Assembly: GCA_016201185.1 (NCBI GenBank) | Contig: JACQDG010000123.1 | Span: 1 to 7,948, forward strand | DNA: 7,948 nt | DNA from: Acidobacteriota bacterium | GTDB taxonomy: Bacteria > Acidobacteriota > Terriglobia > Bryobacterales > JACQDG01 | Direction: 5' to 3' | Shown: positions 5,888 to 7,948 of the stretch, one piece after another | Layout: the number at the start of each line of letters is the position of its first letter | Position numbering within the stretch: the first letter of the stretch is position 1 | Notes under the pieces: model-generated | Told to the model about the DNA's origin: nothing | Databases searched by the model: none | Seen by the model: only the letters and a program-made list of their open reading frames with translations | Made by a program: the position numbers and the translations under genes

Positions 5888-7111
5888 ATGAAAGAGTTCA
5901 CGGGCGAGCGGGTGATTCCCGGCGAAGTGGACGCCGACCTGCTCAACGAGCACGTGGCCCGCTATGTTTTTGCCGCGCGACTGGCCCGCGACAAGCGGGT
6001 GCTCGATGCCGGCTGCGGTGTCGGCTACGGCGCCGCGCGCCTGGCTGCGGTGGCCCGGCAGACGGTGGGGTTGGAGATTGCCGCGGATGCCGTTGAGGCT
6101 GCCCGCCTGCGCTACGACGCCCCGCAGCTTGCCTTTTTGCGGGGAGATTGCTGTGCCCTTCCCTTCGACGACGGTTCTTTCGACCTGGTGGTGGCCTTCG
6201 AGGTCATCGAGCACCTGGAATCCTGGGAAAGCCTGCTGGCCGAGTCACGGCGCATTCTTACACCTGGCGGCGCGCTGGTCATTTCCACCCCTAATCGGCT
6301 TTATTATGCCGAGAGCCGCGAATCTCCCAACCCTTTTCACGTCCACGAATTCGACCACGAAGAGTTCCGCGCCGCCCTGGCGGCTCACTTTCCCCACGTA
6401 AGCATCTTCTTTGAGAATCACGCGCCCGCAGTGGTATTTTCCTGCGTGGAGCATGACGGCGTGGAGGCCGAGGTCGAGGAGCGGGCAGCCGAACCGGCGA
6501 CGGCGCATTTTTTCACGGCCATTTGCTCTGCCGAGCCGCTTGACCGCCTGCCGGCTTTCGTTTATCTGCCCCAGTCGGGCAACGTGCTGTGGGAGCGCGA
6601 AAAGCACGTCTCGCTGCTGGCAGCCTGGCTGGAAGAAGCTAAAGAGAGCCTGGCGAAACTGCACGCCGAGCACCAGGCCCTGGAGCGGGAAGCGGCCGAG
6701 GAGCGCGAGCGGGCGCAGGAGGCCATCCGCGAGCTGGAGGAAGAAAACGCCCGCAAGACCGAATGGGCACGGCAGGTGGAAGCCGAAGTGGAACGGCTCA
6801 AGGGACTGCTGGAAACTTTACAAGCGGAATACCAGGAGCGCACGGCGTGGGCTTTGCAACTGGAGGCCGAGCGGCAGCGCCTGGTGGCCGAGGTGGACCA
6901 GGTCCGCAACGAACTGAAGATCAGCGTCGACCAACTCCACTGGACGGAAGCCGAGCTGGAGAAACGAACCGCCTGGGCGCAGGATCTGGACCGGCAAGTC
7001 GAGCGGCTGACCGCCGACCTGCACGCCATCTTCGGCTCGCTCGCCTACCGCGTTGGCCGGAGGATCCGTCTCGCGCCCACGGTGCCCTCCGATCCGAATT
7101 TCCAAAGCTGA
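5888..7111 (+). CDS. Class I SAM-dependent methyltransferase with C-terminal coiled coil, probable glycan modification
   Basis: The N-terminal half (about 1-225) is a class I methyltransferase: FTGERVIPG at the front, VLDAGCGVGYG (38-48) as SAM motif I, GLEI (61-64) with the motif II acid, FDLVVAFEVIEHL (98-110) and LTPGGALVISTPN (124-136). FTGERVIPG and HVHEFDHEEF (151-160) are common in methyltransferases of polysaccharide clusters. From about residue 235 to 382 the chain is a charged coiled coil with three copies of a (K/R)TxWA motif in heptad phase. It ends with IFGSLAYRVGRRIRLAP, resembling the basic S-x-(W/Y)RxG tail often found where such coiled coils meet a membrane or a glycosyltransferase domain. 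The start ATG lies nine bases after the previous stop, so cotranscription is likely. The partner, the acceptor and the reason for two methyltransferases are unknown. The catalytic motifs look intact. Confidence 0.87.
   Translation: MKEFTGERVIPGEVDADLLNEHVARYVFAARLARDKRVLDAGCGVGYGAARLAAVARQTVGLEIAADAVEAARLRYDAPQLAFLRGDCCALPFDDGSFDLVVAFEVIEHLESWESLLAESRRILTPGGALVISTPNRLYYAESRESPNPFHVHEFDHEEFRAALAAHFPHVSIFFENHAPAVVFSCVEHDGVEAEVEERAAEPATAHFFTAICSAEPLDRLPAFVYLPQSGNVLWEREKHVSLLAAWLEEAKESLAKLHAEHQALEREAAEERERAQEAIRELEEENARKTEWARQVEAEVERLKGLLETLQAEYQERTAWALQLEAERQRLVAEVDQVRNELKISVDQLHWTEAELEKRTAWAQDLDRQVERLTADLHAIFGSLAYRVGRRIRLAPTVPSDPNFQS
6749..7012 (+). repeat. Degenerate heptad-phased (K/R)TxWA coiled-coil repeat
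   Basis: Within the second methyltransferase, KTEWARQVEAEVERL, RTAWALQLEAERQRL and RTAWAQDLDRQVERL recur, with tryptophans at residues 293, 321 and 363. The spacings of 28 and 42 residues are exactly four and six heptads, so each tryptophan occupies the same coiled-coil position. The DNA copies have diverged, so this is an old protein repeat rather than a recent tandem duplication. Confidence 0.65.
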
Positions 7112-7374
7112 ACCCCATTTCTGCGAACCAGCCTGCCGGATCCGTGCCAATTATGATAAGATTCGAAAAAAGGCGATGCCGCTTTCCGAGGAGACGGCCC
7201 AGAAGCTCAGTGCGGAGATAACCCGGTTGATCTCGCTGCTCGAAAAAATGATGGACCTGGTGGCCCACGGCTGAGAGCGAGCCCGGTCACGGTCCACCGC
7301 CCGTCGGTGAAAGGCAAAGACACCGGGAACGGAGAACTGAAACAATCTCAGCGTCCCTTCCCAGCGGTCGAGAA
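7112..7374. other. Intergenic region between convergent genes with no clear terminator
   Basis: These 263 bases separate the second methyltransferase from the convergent membrane-protein gene. They contain a possible 32-codon ORF (7176-7274) and a small hairpin CACCG-CCCGT-CGGTG (7295-7309) without a T-run on either side in the correct orientation. TATGAT (7152-7157) is -10-like, with no -35 partner. I see no RNA gene or repeat. Confidence 0.4.
7176..7274 (+). CDS. Possible small protein of 32 residues
   Basis: An ATG at 7176 opens a 32-codon frame beginning MPLSEETAQKLSAE and ending with the hydrophobic-rich LLEKMMDLVAHG. The pattern suggests a single amphipathic helix. An AAGG sequence precedes the ATG, but only two bases away, which is too close for a good ribosome binding site. 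A longer in-frame version starting at 7053 would overlap the methyltransferase and is less likely. It sits after the methyltransferase pair in the same orientation and could be a chance ORF. No function is recognised. Confidence 0.3.
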   Translation: MPLSEETAQKLSAEITRLISLLEKMMDLVAHG

Positions 7375-7929
7375 TCAGGCAGCGCCCACAGCCAAAGAAG
7401 ATTCGGGCGCCAGCGGCAAGGACGCTCGGGCAGCCTGCGCCAGGCGATCGAAAGCTGTGACCAGGTCGACCGTATCCACGCGCACGTGCAGAAACCAGCC
7501 AAGGGCGCAGCGCAGTTGGAGAATCAAAAAAAGGCTGTAAAAGCTCAAGGCCTGCTGGGTAACCAGAGTGGCGAAGCTCGGGTCCTTGCTATTTCGCGCC
7601 AGCAAGCGGCAGAGAGCATAGAGGCGCTGAAAATCCGCCCGCATTTCACGCAGGTAGAGCCGGAGGGCTCCGCGTCGCTGACGGCGCAACCGCTTTACAA
7701 GCCCCGTTCCTGAGCCGGGCTGACCGGCCAGAAAGGCGAAGTCCTGCTCGGCAAACAGCCGGCTCATGGGCCGGTAAGTCTCCTGAGGGGAACAAGTTAG
7801 GGCCAGAGTAAGCTCATGGGCAGAAGCGACGCCCGGGCTAGCAGCCGGCCGGTACAGGCGCCGGAGGGTAAGCCCGACGCCAACGCCCAAGGCAAGGACG
7901 GCCCCCAACAGCAGCATCAAAGTAGTCAT
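7375..7929 (-). CDS. Membrane-anchored protein of unknown function
   Basis: The 184-residue product starts with a transmembrane helix (about residues 3-23, LMLLLGAVLALGVGVGLTL), followed by the basic RRLYR, which predicts a cytoplasmic body. The body contains YRPMSRLFAEQDFAFLAGQPG (52-72), a strongly basic helix KRLRRQRRGALRLYLREMRADFQRL (79-103), and a hydrophobic helix, SFYSLFLILQLRCALGWFLHV (129-149), that may lie on or cross the membrane. The order of a DFxFLxxQPG segment, an RLRRxRR helix and a DFxRL segment matches an uncharacterised small-protein type I associate with Acidobacteriota, by recollection only. No catalytic motif is visible. The ATG at 7929 is preceded at suitable distance by AAGGTG (plus-strand 7943-7938), a moderate ribosome binding site. 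The gene is convergent with the methyltransferases and is probably separate from them. Confidence 0.7.
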   Translation of the reverse strand: MTTLMLLLGAVLALGVGVGLTLRRLYRPAASPGVASAHELTLALTCSPQETYRPMSRLFAEQDFAFLAGQPGSGTGLVKRLRRQRRGALRLYLREMRADFQRLYALCRLLARNSKDPSFATLVTQQALSFYSLFLILQLRCALGWFLHVRVDTVDLVTAFDRLAQAARASLPLAPESSLAVGAA

Positions 7930-7948
7930 TGTCTTAGCACCTTCACCA

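Noticed and set aside
7295..7309. Hairpin CACCG-CCCGT-CGGTG as a bidirectional terminator
   Set aside because: The stem is short and neither strand has a T-run after it.

Overview
The window is about 8 kb of GC-rich bacterial chromosome with dense genes and short gaps. Several protein types suggest an Acidobacteriota genome: an Rv2578c/SplB-like radical SAM protein, a secreted M28 peptidase, coiled-coil methyltransferases, and a small membrane-anchored protein of a type I associate with that phylum. This assignment comes from remembered family resemblance; there is no rRNA or other marker gene to confirm it. I see no tRNA, rRNA, CRISPR array, insertion sequence or prophage gene.

Layout. (1) Positions 44-1027 (+) encode a radical SAM protein related to spore photoproduct lyase, ending in a QLALF peptide that resembles a sliding-clamp-binding motif. 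(2) Convergent to it, with only 3 bases between stop codons, positions 1031-2551 (-) encode an exported M28 metallopeptidase with an inserted PA-type domain. (3) A compact divergent promoter region (about 2538-2590) separates the peptidase from an MFS transporter of the anion:cation symporter type (2640-3875, +). This is followed, with overlap or immediate adjacency, by an exported HIT-fold protein most like CDP-diacylglycerol diphosphatase (3841-4440, +). (4) After a 64-base gap come two methyltransferase genes, 4505-5878 and 5888-7111 (+), separated by 9 bases. The first has a long helical segment before its methyltransferase domain, and the second has one after it. Both resemble proteins of surface-polysaccharide assembly loci. 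(5) Positions 7112-7374 hold only a doubtful 32-codon ORF. (6) Positions 7375-7929 (-) encode a membrane-anchored protein of unknown function.

How the genes may work together. The clearest unit is the methyltransferase pair, which may modify or terminate a growing glycan chain on the cytoplasmic face of the membrane and organise itself through coiled coils. The transporter and HIT protein form a second likely transcription unit, but no catabolic neighbour reveals the substrate. The radical SAM protein and the peptidase look like independent single genes. The most interesting items are the mirror-image methyltransferase pair with its heptad-phased Trp-Ala repeat, the exported HIT protein with a four-cysteine cluster, the clamp-like tail on the radical SAM protein, and the unusual start-site arrangement in the divergent promoter region.
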